DNA from: Chitinivibrionales bacterium
GTDB lineage: Bacteria > Fibrobacterota > Chitinivibrionia > Chitinivibrionales > WJKA01
Assembly: GCA_014728295.1 (NCBI GenBank)
Contig: WJLW01000083.1
Span: forward strand, 85,860-149,859
Direction: 5' to 3'
Length of the DNA stretch: 64,000 nucleotides
Positions 51,144 to 59,843 of this stretch are shown one piece after another. Below the pieces are notes generated by a model. That model had not been told where the DNA came from. It saw only the letters and a program-made list of their open reading frames with translations, and ran no database searches. Each line of letters starts with the position of its first letter. Within the stretch, counting starts at the first letter, position 1. Made by a program: the position numbers and the translations under genes.

Positions 51144-52397
51144 ATGGCATATGATGAACCTGCTTCTGCAGACATAGAGCAACAAAGCATAACGACACTG
51201 GACCACTTCTACAAGCTCATGCACCAGACGTGTTCGGTGCGCACGTCGATTGTCAACGACATTCTTGCCGGCAAACCGGCCGCCCCCGATGCAATTCAAT
51301 CGCTGAATAATGCCCGCATCTCGCTTGAAAATATTGCAACCGCCCCAAACGGAGCCATTCTGGCCCTTGATCGCACCAGCCGGATAACCCTTGATCTCAG
51401 CTACGAAGTTCTTGAGCTCGAAAAGGATATTATCTATCTCACCGACGGCGTTGAGGCCCTGATGCGGCATTTCAACAATATTCATGACGGGTTCGACAAG
51501 CAGGTGGACGCGGGTGTTGCTTTTCTATCCGATGTATCGTTTGCCACCTTTATCACCGATCGTGATGGAACGGTCAACAATTATTGCGGTCGATATCTCT
51601 CGTCCATTCAATCCGTTTACAATGCGATTTTTCTGGCGCTCTTTGCAAGAAAATGTATCACACACGGCGTGATTCTGACCTCAGCACCACTGGCAAACGG
51701 CGGGCTGGTTGACATCAGTGTCTTGCCGCCCGGTGAATTTATACTGGCCGGCTCGAAGGGAAGAGAGTTTCGGGACCGGGCCGGACAGTTGCGCATGCTG
51801 GAGATTCCTTCTCAGCAGCAAGAGTTGCTTGACACATTGAATGCTCGACTAAGCGAGCTGCTTGCTCAACCCGGAAACGAAAAATTCGCCCTGATCGGCA
51901 GCGGCTATCAACAAAAATTCGGCCAGAGCACCCTGGCACGCCAGGACATTACGAAATCCATTCCCGCTGCAGAATCACAGAACCTGCTCGAGTCCGTCAC
52001 TTCTCTTGTTGCCGAACTCGATCCGCATCATACCGGTTTGCGCATTGAAGATACCGGACTGGATATCGAGATCATGCTGACAATCGATAACGACGGGCAG
52101 AGCAAAGACTTTGACAAAGGCGACGGCGTGCTATTTCTGGATCGTGAGCTCAATCTGGAAATCGGCACTGGACCCAATCTGGTCTGCGGCGACACCGGTT
52201 CCGACGTTGCCATGGCGCGCACCTGCAGCGAGCGTTGCTCTCAGAGCTATTCGGTATTTGTGACGACAAAAAAAGAGCTCAGGCAAAGCGTAACAGACGC
52301 CTGTCCCCATTCCTTTTTTGCAACCACACCCGACGTTTTGGTAACCATGCTTTACGAACTTGCTAACCACGGAATCACCCCGGAAAGGGAATCTTGA
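51144..52397 (+). CDS. HAD-superfamily trehalose-phosphatase-like protein
   Basis: 417 residues. An N-terminal helical domain (about 1-125) precedes a HAD core: motif I FITDRDGTVNNYCGRY (nucleophile and acid in DRDGT), motif II VILTSAPLANGG, and motif IV LVCGDTGSDVAMA (about 346-358). The layout resembles trehalose-6-phosphate phosphatases and sucrose-phosphatase relatives but is longer. A variant cap lies at about 180-330. It stands between the beta-phosphoglucomutase-like gene and GH65, overlapping the latter start (TGATG), so it should act in the same disaccharide pathway, perhaps removing phosphate from a sugar intermediate. Substrate is unproven. Confidence 0.75.
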   Translation: MAYDEPASADIEQQSITTLDHFYKLMHQTCSVRTSIVNDILAGKPAAPDAIQSLNNARISLENIATAPNGAILALDRTSRITLDLSYEVLELEKDIIYLTDGVEALMRHFNNIHDGFDKQVDAGVAFLSDVSFATFITDRDGTVNNYCGRYLSSIQSVYNAIFLALFARKCITHGVILTSAPLANGGLVDISVLPPGEFILAGSKGREFRDRAGQLRMLEIPSQQQELLDTLNARLSELLAQPGNEKFALIGSGYQQKFGQSTLARQDITKSIPAAESQNLLESVTSLVAELDPHHTGLRIEDTGLDIEIMLTIDNDGQSKDFDKGDGVLFLDRELNLEIGTGPNLVCGDTGSDVAMARTCSERCSQSYSVFVTTKKELRQSVTDACPHSFFATTPDVLVTMLYELANHGITPERES

Positions 52398-54793
52398 TGA
52401 AGCACAACGGAGAAAAACGCCGTGATCCACACTGGAATTTAACGTACAAAGAATATAATGCCGACGAGGAAAAACTCAGAGAGACGCTGTGCACCATCGG
52501 CAACGGCAATTTCGGGACACGCGGCTGCTATGAAGGCGCCAGAATTTCCGATACGCACTATCCCGGGACCTACATCGCGGGAGTTTTCAACAAGCTTCCC
52601 AGCACGGTGCACGATAAAGTCATCTACAATGATGATTTTGTCAATTGCCCCAACTGGCTTGCCGTCGAGTACAAGATAGATAAAAGCAATTACGCCAATC
52701 CGTTCCATCAGAAAATTTTGCATTACGAACAGAATCTGAACATGCGTGATGCGGTAATGAGTCGAACGATTGAGGTCCAGGACCGGCTTGGCAGGATTAC
52801 GCGACTGGAAAGCGAACGCTTTGCCGATCTGGTCGATCCGCACTTCGGTGCAATCCAATTCAAAATCACGCCCGTGAATTATTCCGCGCCGATTTCGCTG
52901 AGGTCTTCACTTGACGGCACGGTCATCAATTACGGCGTTCCGCGCTATCGCAATTTGAGCAACAAGCACCTGGCGCCGATTGATCAGGGTAAAGTTGATG
53001 AGGGGATCTTCATTTACTGCGAGACCAATCAGTCGCACATCCAGATCGCGATGGTTGCCCGCACTACCATCTATAGCGGCGGGAAAGAGCCGAAAGTACA
53101 ACACAAAATAGCCAGTCAGGAGAGCTTTGCGTCCGAAGTCATCAGCTTTGATGCCGCAAAAGGCACGACCTATGTACTTGAAAAAATCGTCAGTATCGCC
53201 ACCTCACGCGATGAAAACACCGCCAGCCCGATCGATGCGGCAAGAGTGCATTTGTCAAGAGCGACTTCGTATGGCGATATGATCAAAGCCCACAAAAAAG
53301 CCTGGCGGGAACTCTGGAATATGGCGGATACCCGAATCGAGGGCGACGCATTTTCACAGAAAGTGATCCGCCTGCACACCTACCACCTGTTGACAACCGC
53401 ATCTCCCAACAGCGCCGGTATCGACGCCGGCATGCCTGCCAGAGGGCTGCATGGAGAAGCCTATCGCGGCCACATCTTCTGGGACAGCATCTATGCACTG
53501 CCGTTTTTCTACCAGCGTTTTCCCGCAATAGCGCGTTCGCTGCTCATGTATCGGTATCGTCGCCTTGATGCGGCCCGCAACTATGCGAAAGAAAACGGCT
53601 TTGAAGGCGCCATGTTTCCGTGGCAAAGCTCAAATGAAGGGCAGGAAGAAACCCAGGAGATCCACTTCAATCCGATGTCGGGCAACTGGGACCCCGATCT
53701 CAGCCGGCGGCAGCGTCATATTTCAATTGCAATCTTTTACAATGTTTACAAATATCACAGCTACACCGGCGATACCCGGTTCCTTAATGAGTACGGTGCG
53801 GAGATGATGATCGAAATTGCCCGGTTCTGGGCCAGCGCGGCAAAATTCCGCAAAAAGGATGAAAAATATCACATCTGCGGTGTTATGGGTCCGGATGAGT
53901 TTCATGAAAAATATCCCGGCAAGCCTGACGAAGAAGGCGGCGTCAATGACAATGCCTATACCAATGTGATGGTCGTGTGGATTATGGAACGTGCAATCGA
54001 AATTCTGGATGAATTATCTGCTGAGGCCAAAAATGCACTTGCCGAAAAAATCGCTTTCGACAACAACGAAAAGGAAAAGTGGCATCACATTTCGCAGCAC
54101 ATGTACGTGTCGGTCACCAAAGACGGCATTGTCGAGCAATTCAGCGGCTACATGAAACTTAAGGAGCTGGACTGGAATCACTACCGCAAGAAATATGACG
54201 ACATTTACCGCATGGATCGCATACTCAAGGCGGAAGACGATTCGCCGGACCGGTACAAAGTTGCCAAGCAGGCCGACATGCTCATGCTGTTTTACGTGCT
54301 CGACACGTCGGAAGTCATCAGGCTGCTGGGCCAACTGGGCTATGAGGTAAAAGACCGCAAAGCATTTCTGGCCGAAAACTATGAATACTATGTCAACCGC
54401 ACTTCGCACGGGTCAACCTTGAGCAAAGTCGCGCACGCCGCGATTGCACGCGATATGGCCAACAAGGACGAAACCTGGAAATGGTTCTACGAGGCGCTCG
54501 AAAGCGACATCTACGATACTCAGGGCGGCACCACGGTCGAAGGTATTCACAGTGCCGTTATGGGGGGGACGATTACTATTATCAGCCGCGTTTTCGCAGG
54601 CATCGCATTCCGGAGCGGCAACATACGCGTCAAGCCGGCCCTGCCGAAGCACTGGAAACGCCTGTCGTTCAAGCTTTACATACGCAACCGACTGTATACC
54701 TTCGACATCACCCACGAGAATGTGTCGGTCGGTGTGGATACCGATTCCGATAATGCCACGATCGTACAGCTCTACAAGAACGGAAAAAGCTGA
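52397..54793 (+). CDS. glycoside hydrolase family 65 disaccharide phosphorylase
   Basis: 798 residues from the ATG at 52397, with AAAGGGA upstream; the TTG just before is not needed. GH65 enzymes phosphorolyse trehalose, maltose, kojibiose or nigerose to beta-glucose-1-phosphate and a glucose or sugar phosphate. The N-terminal beta-sandwich starts GNGNFGTRGCYEGAR. The (alpha/alpha)6 barrel has ARGLHGEAYRGHIFWDSIYA, the catalytic glutamate in GVMGPDEFHEK, and phosphate-binding segments RTSHGSTLS and GTTVEGIHSAVMGGT. The specific disaccharide cannot be read from motifs. The upstream HAD proteins would process its products. Confidence 0.92.
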   Translation: MKHNGEKRRDPHWNLTYKEYNADEEKLRETLCTIGNGNFGTRGCYEGARISDTHYPGTYIAGVFNKLPSTVHDKVIYNDDFVNCPNWLAVEYKIDKSNYANPFHQKILHYEQNLNMRDAVMSRTIEVQDRLGRITRLESERFADLVDPHFGAIQFKITPVNYSAPISLRSSLDGTVINYGVPRYRNLSNKHLAPIDQGKVDEGIFIYCETNQSHIQIAMVARTTIYSGGKEPKVQHKIASQESFASEVISFDAAKGTTYVLEKIVSIATSRDENTASPIDAARVHLSRATSYGDMIKAHKKAWRELWNMADTRIEGDAFSQKVIRLHTYHLLTTASPNSAGIDAGMPARGLHGEAYRGHIFWDSIYALPFFYQRFPAIARSLLMYRYRRLDAARNYAKENGFEGAMFPWQSSNEGQEETQEIHFNPMSGNWDPDLSRRQRHISIAIFYNVYKYHSYTGDTRFLNEYGAEMMIEIARFWASAAKFRKKDEKYHICGVMGPDEFHEKYPGKPDEEGGVNDNAYTNVMVVWIMERAIEILDELSAEAKNALAEKIAFDNNEKEKWHHISQHMYVSVTKDGIVEQFSGYMKLKELDWNHYRKKYDDIYRMDRILKAEDDSPDRYKVAKQADMLMLFYVLDTSEVIRLLGQLGYEVKDRKAFLAENYEYYVNRTSHGSTLSKVAHAAIARDMANKDETWKWFYEALESDIYDTQGGTTVEGIHSAVMGGTITIISRVFAGIAFRSGNIRVKPALPKHWKRLSFKLYIRNRLYTFDITHENVSVGVDTDSDNATIVQLYKNGKS

Positions 54794-54805
54794 TACGCAC
54801 CGGGA

Positions 54806-56971
54806 TCAGGCTGTTTCGTCCGTTAAATCATTAAACACTTGCCGCACCTTGTCGAGCGTATACGGTTTGCTGATCACCCCTGAAAAGCCATACGATTTAT
54901 AATCGGATAAAACCGCATCCTGGCTGTAGCCGCTGGAGACAATAATTTTTGCATCCGGCTGCAGGTGGAGAATTTGCGGGGCGAGCTCCTTGCCGCCCAT
55001 GCCCCCGGGGATGGTAAGATCGGTGATTATTACGCGGTAGCGGGTATCATTGGCCAGGCGGTGCTTGAACAGTTCCAATGCTTCTTCCCCACTCGAGGTG
55101 ACATCAACCTGGTAGCCGAAATTGGTCAGAATACGATCCATAACATTGCGGATCGAATCCTCATCATCCATTACCATCACAAATCCCTGACCTTTGTGAG
55201 CAACCACCTGCTTGTCGGGACGTAGCACCGGCAATTCTCTGGTGGCCGGCAGCAGAAGAGTAAAGCGAGTGCCTTCTCCCGGCGCCGAATCGACGGTCAT
55301 GCTGCCTCCGTGCTTTTTGACAATCGAATATGCCATGGTGAGTCCCAGTCCTTTGCCGCTCGATTTTGTCGTGAAGTATGGATCAAATATCCTGGGCAAA
55401 TCCTCCGGCGCGATGCCGCCGCCTTCATCCTCAAATGCGACTTCGATCCAGTCTTCGGTTTTTGAAGAATCGTCGTCTTCATCGGCAATATGCCTGTTAT
55501 GGGCCGCAACGTGGATCGTACCGCCCCCGGGCATTGCCTGTGAGGCGTTGACCGTAAGGTTTTGAAATACCTGACTGATTTGATTTTTATCGGCGTCGAA
55601 ATAGTGCAAATTGTCAGGGATATCGCATTCAAATCCGACTTTGGTCCCCCGCAATGAAAAGCTGATGGTTTCTTCAATAAGTTCTCGGGCCGAAATCGGC
55701 TCCTTAACCGGTGAACCACCCCGGGCGAAGGTCAGAAGCTGGTTGACCAGATGAGATGCTTTGCGTGCGGCTTTTTCTCCGTCGGTAGAGATTTCCTGCA
55801 CTTCCTGCCGCGTCAATTCATCATCCTTGAGAAAGGAGAAGCTGGCAAGGATGCCGGTCAGAAAATTATTGAAATCATGTGCGATGCCACCGGCCAGCAG
55901 TCCCAGGGATTCGAATTGCTGGGTTTTGGTCAGCTCCTCCTCGATCATGACCAGATCGGTGATATCGCGCATAATCAAAATTTTGCCCAGCGATATATCA
56001 GACTCCTTCACCAAAGACTGCGAAAGCAAGACAACGCTCTCGTTACCATCCGGGTAAGTTATACCGGCGCGCCGATGGGTGTAGTTTTGCTCAAATTGAT
56101 AATCATCAATGATTTTTTCCAGATAAGCGCTGCTGAACTCTTCGGGTTGACATCTGAGCATGTGGACTGCAGAGCCGTTCATCTGAATTGCATTGCCGTC
56201 GTGCGAGAGAATTACGACGGCTTCGGTTACATTTTCGAAAAGACGGCTGAATACCAATTGGATTTGCTCGATGTTGACGCGAAGGAAGTTGTATTTGCTG
56301 ATTGCCCGATAGACAAAGGCGATCATTACGGCTGTCGAAAGGGTCGCAAAATGGCTGACGTCGCGCATGCCGAAAACAAGCGGGAATAGTACCAGAAAAC
56401 AGACTACAATTGCCAGGCCCGATCCCAGACCATAGATGATATGCAGAAGTCCCTGCCTGGTTTCCCGGCTTTGCTCCTGCTTCAGGCTTCGAATGCATAC
56501 AACAAGCCCGTAGAGTCCGCAGAAAACCGGTGCAAGAAGAAATGCTGGCAGAAAGTGTTCTATATCAATGAGGGAATGAAATATATCCGCTTCGGGCGGG
56601 AAATCGGAGGGCCGCAATAAAAGGAACCGTATGGCCGCAAGTCCGGAGATGACGCCGCATACATAAAAAAACGGTGTACGCGCTTTGTTGACAATTGCAA
56701 ACATGAAATTGAGAAACAGAAACCCCATGGTCATTAATACTGATGTAGAGAAAATTGCGACAATTCCAGTGATAGGATGTTCTTCGTACAGACTTACGAA
56801 CAGTTCTGTTCCATGCAGCAGGAACAATGCCAGCACATACAGCAAAAACGATCTGTGCAGCGTTGTCTTCTGGCGTTGCCCCTGCACATAAGCAAACAGG
56901 TAAAGACTGGCAAAAATCGAAATTAATGGCAGGACTTGTATAAATTCCACGAAAGCCGGCGGCCCTTTCAA
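54806..56971 (-). CDS. hybrid histidine kinase (7TM sensor, PAS, kinase, receiver)
   Basis: 721 residues. Seven or so membrane helices (about 10-235) form an integral sensor. A PAS domain follows (about 245-355). The kinase core begins with the phosphoacceptor histidine in LLAGGIAHDFNNFLTGIL, then the N box FQNLTVNASQAMPGGG, the G1 box FEDEGGGIAPEDL and the F/G2 boxes FDPYFTTKSSGKGLGLTMAY. The receiver (about 610-718) has acidic pair DDED, the phosphoacceptor in VIITDLTIPGGMG and lysine in SKPYT. There is no phosphotransfer domain, so phosphate may pass to a separate protein, or the receiver may control the kinase. It faces the GH65 gene tail-to-tail with a 12-bp gap and has no partner regulator nearby. 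Confidence 0.93.
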   Translation of the reverse strand: MKGPPAFVEFIQVLPLISIFASLYLFAYVQGQRQKTTLHRSFLLYVLALFLLHGTELFVSLYEEHPITGIVAIFSTSVLMTMGFLFLNFMFAIVNKARTPFFYVCGVISGLAAIRFLLLRPSDFPPEADIFHSLIDIEHFLPAFLLAPVFCGLYGLVVCIRSLKQEQSRETRQGLLHIIYGLGSGLAIVVCFLVLFPLVFGMRDVSHFATLSTAVMIAFVYRAISKYNFLRVNIEQIQLVFSRLFENVTEAVVILSHDGNAIQMNGSAVHMLRCQPEEFSSAYLEKIIDDYQFEQNYTHRRAGITYPDGNESVVLLSQSLVKESDISLGKILIMRDITDLVMIEEELTKTQQFESLGLLAGGIAHDFNNFLTGILASFSFLKDDELTRQEVQEISTDGEKAARKASHLVNQLLTFARGGSPVKEPISARELIEETISFSLRGTKVGFECDIPDNLHYFDADKNQISQVFQNLTVNASQAMPGGGTIHVAAHNRHIADEDDDSSKTEDWIEVAFEDEGGGIAPEDLPRIFDPYFTTKSSGKGLGLTMAYSIVKKHGGSMTVDSAPGEGTRFTLLLPATRELPVLRPDKQVVAHKGQGFVMVMDDEDSIRNVMDRILTNFGYQVDVTSSGEEALELFKHRLANDTRYRVIITDLTIPGGMGGKELAPQILHLQPDAKIIVSSGYSQDAVLSDYKSYGFSGVISKPYTLDKVRQVFNDLTDETA

Positions 56972-57144
56972 CCGTTGTATCAGCAGGTTGCTGCTCTGGT
57001 ATATGGTTAAAATAGCATACGGTAACTTTAATTTTTAGATCAACTTAACAATTGGCACTATGCAATTCATAAATGTGAACACTTTATATTTATTTTAATC
57101 CAACCCTGATGTAATAGCCCTGTCTTAAGCGTAAAGAGATCCAT

Positions 57145-58026
57145 TTGACCTGGATTTACCTCAGCCTTGTTTCGGCATTGCTTGTTTCGCTCCGCCATAT
57201 CTATATCAAGCGCTTTTGCCATAACGTTCCGGCAGAGATTCTGGTATTTCTGACGCGTTTGCTGGGAGCACTGGTTATGAGCGTATATGCATTGAAAACA
57301 CCCTTAACCGTGAAGGTAGCGCCATCTTTTGCCGGTGTCGTGTCCTTTACTGTTGTAGCGACGGCCGTCGCTACCATTGCACAGATACGAGTAATTCAGA
57401 AAAACCCGCTATCGAAGTCTGTGCCGTATTTGACGCTGATTCCCCTCAGCATGATTCCCTGGAGTGCACTCTTGCTGGGGGAAATGCCGTCCCTGATCGC
57501 CGCGCCCGGACTGATAATGGCTTGCATTGGCGCCTATATATTAAACAGTGCCGGCGCGAAATCGGTTCTTGCTCCTGTGCTAAGCATATTTCGCAATCGT
57601 CACTCACTTTACATGCTGGGGGCGGCGGTGCTGCTGGGAGCGACAACGACGTGCGATAAAATTGCGATCCACCGCTCATCGGCATTTACGTACATGTTTA
57701 TCTGGACATGCGCATCGGTTGTAGTAATGGCCCTCTTCTGCATACGATACGACATTGGGTTGCTGACAGGTTCGCTGCGCAACAGGCATGTCATAATCCA
57801 GGCCCTGCTGTGGGTTGGAGGCTTTAGCGCACAAATGGTTGCCGTGCAACATGCCCTGGGCATTACCTCCGGTACAACCTATGTAAAAATGCTGACACTG
57901 ACCAACACTTTGTTCAGTGTATTAATCGGCGGACCGCTTCTGCGAGAGAAGCATCTTACCAGAAGCATCGTAGCGGCCATACTGATGATCGCAGGATCGA
58001 CGCTGGTGATCGCCGGAAGCAAATGA
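57145..58026 (+). CDS. EamA/DMT-family transporter
   Basis: 293 residues with ten hydrophobic helices in two halves, the layout of drug/metabolite transporters. EamA-type features include the helix-4 segment VPYLTLIPLSMIPWSALLLG with EMPSLIAAPGLIMACIGAYI, and its repeat in the second half, TYVKMLTLTNTLFSVLIGGP followed by REKHLTRSIVAAILMIAGST. Substrates of this family range from amino acids to nucleotide sugars and cannot be predicted here. The start is TTG at 57145, with AAAGAGA eight bases upstream; no ATG fits better. It is a single gene with no partner. Confidence 0.83.
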   Translation: MTWIYLSLVSALLVSLRHIYIKRFCHNVPAEILVFLTRLLGALVMSVYALKTPLTVKVAPSFAGVVSFTVVATAVATIAQIRVIQKNPLSKSVPYLTLIPLSMIPWSALLLGEMPSLIAAPGLIMACIGAYILNSAGAKSVLAPVLSIFRNRHSLYMLGAAVLLGATTTCDKIAIHRSSAFTYMFIWTCASVVVMALFCIRYDIGLLTGSLRNRHVIIQALLWVGGFSAQMVAVQHALGITSGTTYVKMLTLTNTLFSVLIGGPLLREKHLTRSIVAAILMIAGSTLVIAGSK

Positions 58027-58142
58027 CCTTACCGAAGGGAGCAGGGAAGCGACATACCGCGACTTGATGAGCAATATGAGCGAATGGCGGAGGTGTTGAT
58101 CGGGGTTGTTCGACAAACGATGGGATAGTGAATATCAGTTGC

Positions 58143-59636
58143 TCATTCCCGAATCAAAAGAATCCGCCCATCAGCACGCCGTGCAACATTCGGATCAAAA
58201 AACACCGCATTCCCGGCATCGCCATCCAGCTTCTCTATCTGCCAGGTCACCGTTGTCTTCGCCCCCCGGGGGGCGAAAATGATGCGCTGATTGGTATAGG
58301 TAAACGTTCCCCGCACATTATACTGCTTCGTCGAACCTTTGGCATGCACGATCTGCGCATACGATCCCGACAAACTTGACACATTCGAAAATTCGATCGA
58401 TCCGGCATACGATTTATCGGTGAATTTGTATCGGGTTTGAAAAAAAGACGAGGTGATTTCGGTGGCGGGATCTTCCTGCTTCTGCAGCTCCGCCTCGGCC
58501 CCTTGCCCCGGAGCCGGCTCTGGTTCCGCCTCTGGCACCACCGCCTTTTCGTCCTGTTGCGGTTCATCAGCGGGAACAGGCGTCGACTCGTCCGATTCAT
58601 CAGGCGCATAAGAGCCAAATTCATCCACCGTTTCGAATGTGGTTACCGGCCGGACAGGTTGGGATGATTCCGAACCGGAGAAAAGCTGCGCTCTGTTAAG
58701 AAATATCCATACGCCCGCACCCATGACGGCAATGACGGCAAGCGACAAGCCGACGATTACTCCGGAAATTCCCTTTTTCTTTGTGTGTCCCGGCTGATTC
58801 GGATACTCTGCCGCGGCGACGTCATCCCGCGGCGCAGACCAGTCTTCATTCACCAGGCTTGCAGATGATGCCATAACGGTCGGTGTGGGAGTCGGTGCAA
58901 CCGGTTGTTGAGCAGCCGGCCCGGAATCTTCATCACCGTGAACCGTGGTGCCTAAGCCGGACTGCTTGGCCATTTTTGATGCAAATTCGGACAGCGGGCC
59001 GCCCATAAGATCATTGAGCGCGGTATTGGTATCCGATTCAGAAACCTCCGCTTCTGCGGGTTGGTCCGTTTCAACGGCCGAAGCTTCATTTGATTCGCCG
59101 CCTGTTAGCTCGCCCGGTGTAGTATCGGAAGCATCTGCTGTGTTCTGCGATGAGGCATGACTCTCGCCCGGGACATCTTCTGCAGTACTGATTTGCGGCT
59201 GGATTTCACTTTGTTCGGCAATCGAGGCTTGCGGCAATTCGGCAGGTTTATTGCCGATTGCCTCATCAATTGGTTGAAGTGCGGCTGCAACCTCGCCCTC
59301 TTTTGGCGTGTGGCGGAGCGGAGCTTGCGATGATTCCCACCACATTTGAGCATCCTGCGCGGCGGTGGGAAGATCCAGATTGCGAGAGCGGGCGGCAATT
59401 TCGCAAAGCAGAAGGGGTTCATAATTCGAAAACGGAATGTAATTGCCTTGCGTCAAAAGCGGCGCCAATTTGCTCTGCAGCGCTTCCCGGCTGAGCGCAT
59501 GCCGCCGGAATTCAACGCACTCCTCGGAGATAAACAGATAGCCCGTGCCGCGCGGCAGCTTGCTCGATTTGCAGCTACAACTCAAATCCAGACATACCGT
59601 ATCACCCGGTTTGACCTCGCATTCCATGTAATCCAC
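58143..59636 (-). CDS. hypothetical single-pass membrane protein with disordered linkers
   Basis: 497 residues starting with GTG at 59636, supported by GGGAGG seven bases upstream. The N-terminal about 105 residues are compact and cytoplasmic with CLDLSCSCKSSKLPRGTGYL, a possible metal-binding cysteine cluster. An acidic, Ala/Glu/Ser/Pro-rich linker spans about 110-285. One membrane helix (about 292-312, GVIVGLSLAVIAVMGAGVWI) follows, then a second acidic linker and a C-terminal beta-rich domain (about 410-497, SSFFQTRYKFTDKSYAGSIE, TYTNQRIIFAPRG). No family is recognised. The layout suggests a transmembrane link between an inner and an outer folded domain. Confidence 0.75.
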   Translation of the reverse strand: MDYMECEVKPGDTVCLDLSCSCKSSKLPRGTGYLFISEECVEFRRHALSREALQSKLAPLLTQGNYIPFSNYEPLLLCEIAARSRNLDLPTAAQDAQMWWESSQAPLRHTPKEGEVAAALQPIDEAIGNKPAELPQASIAEQSEIQPQISTAEDVPGESHASSQNTADASDTTPGELTGGESNEASAVETDQPAEAEVSESDTNTALNDLMGGPLSEFASKMAKQSGLGTTVHGDEDSGPAAQQPVAPTPTPTVMASSASLVNEDWSAPRDDVAAAEYPNQPGHTKKKGISGVIVGLSLAVIAVMGAGVWIFLNRAQLFSGSESSQPVRPVTTFETVDEFGSYAPDESDESTPVPADEPQQDEKAVVPEAEPEPAPGQGAEAELQKQEDPATEITSSFFQTRYKFTDKSYAGSIEFSNVSSLSGSYAQIVHAKGSTKQYNVRGTFTYTNQRIIFAPRGAKTTVTWQIEKLDGDAGNAVFFDPNVARRADGRILLIRE

Positions 59637-59843
59637 AGCAAAACCTCCCGGAAATTCCAGTGACGCACATTCCCTCAGGCATTATCCATCGTTGCATTGA
59701 ACCTGTCGACGCGAAACCCGCCGTGCATATCGCTCAACACCTGCCGGAAGGTGACTAACAAAAATATGCCTGTGATATACTAAAGGCAATCATTTTTCAT
59801 GCCGGCAATTATACGGGTAGTGCACTGCGAGACTGCATCTTGA

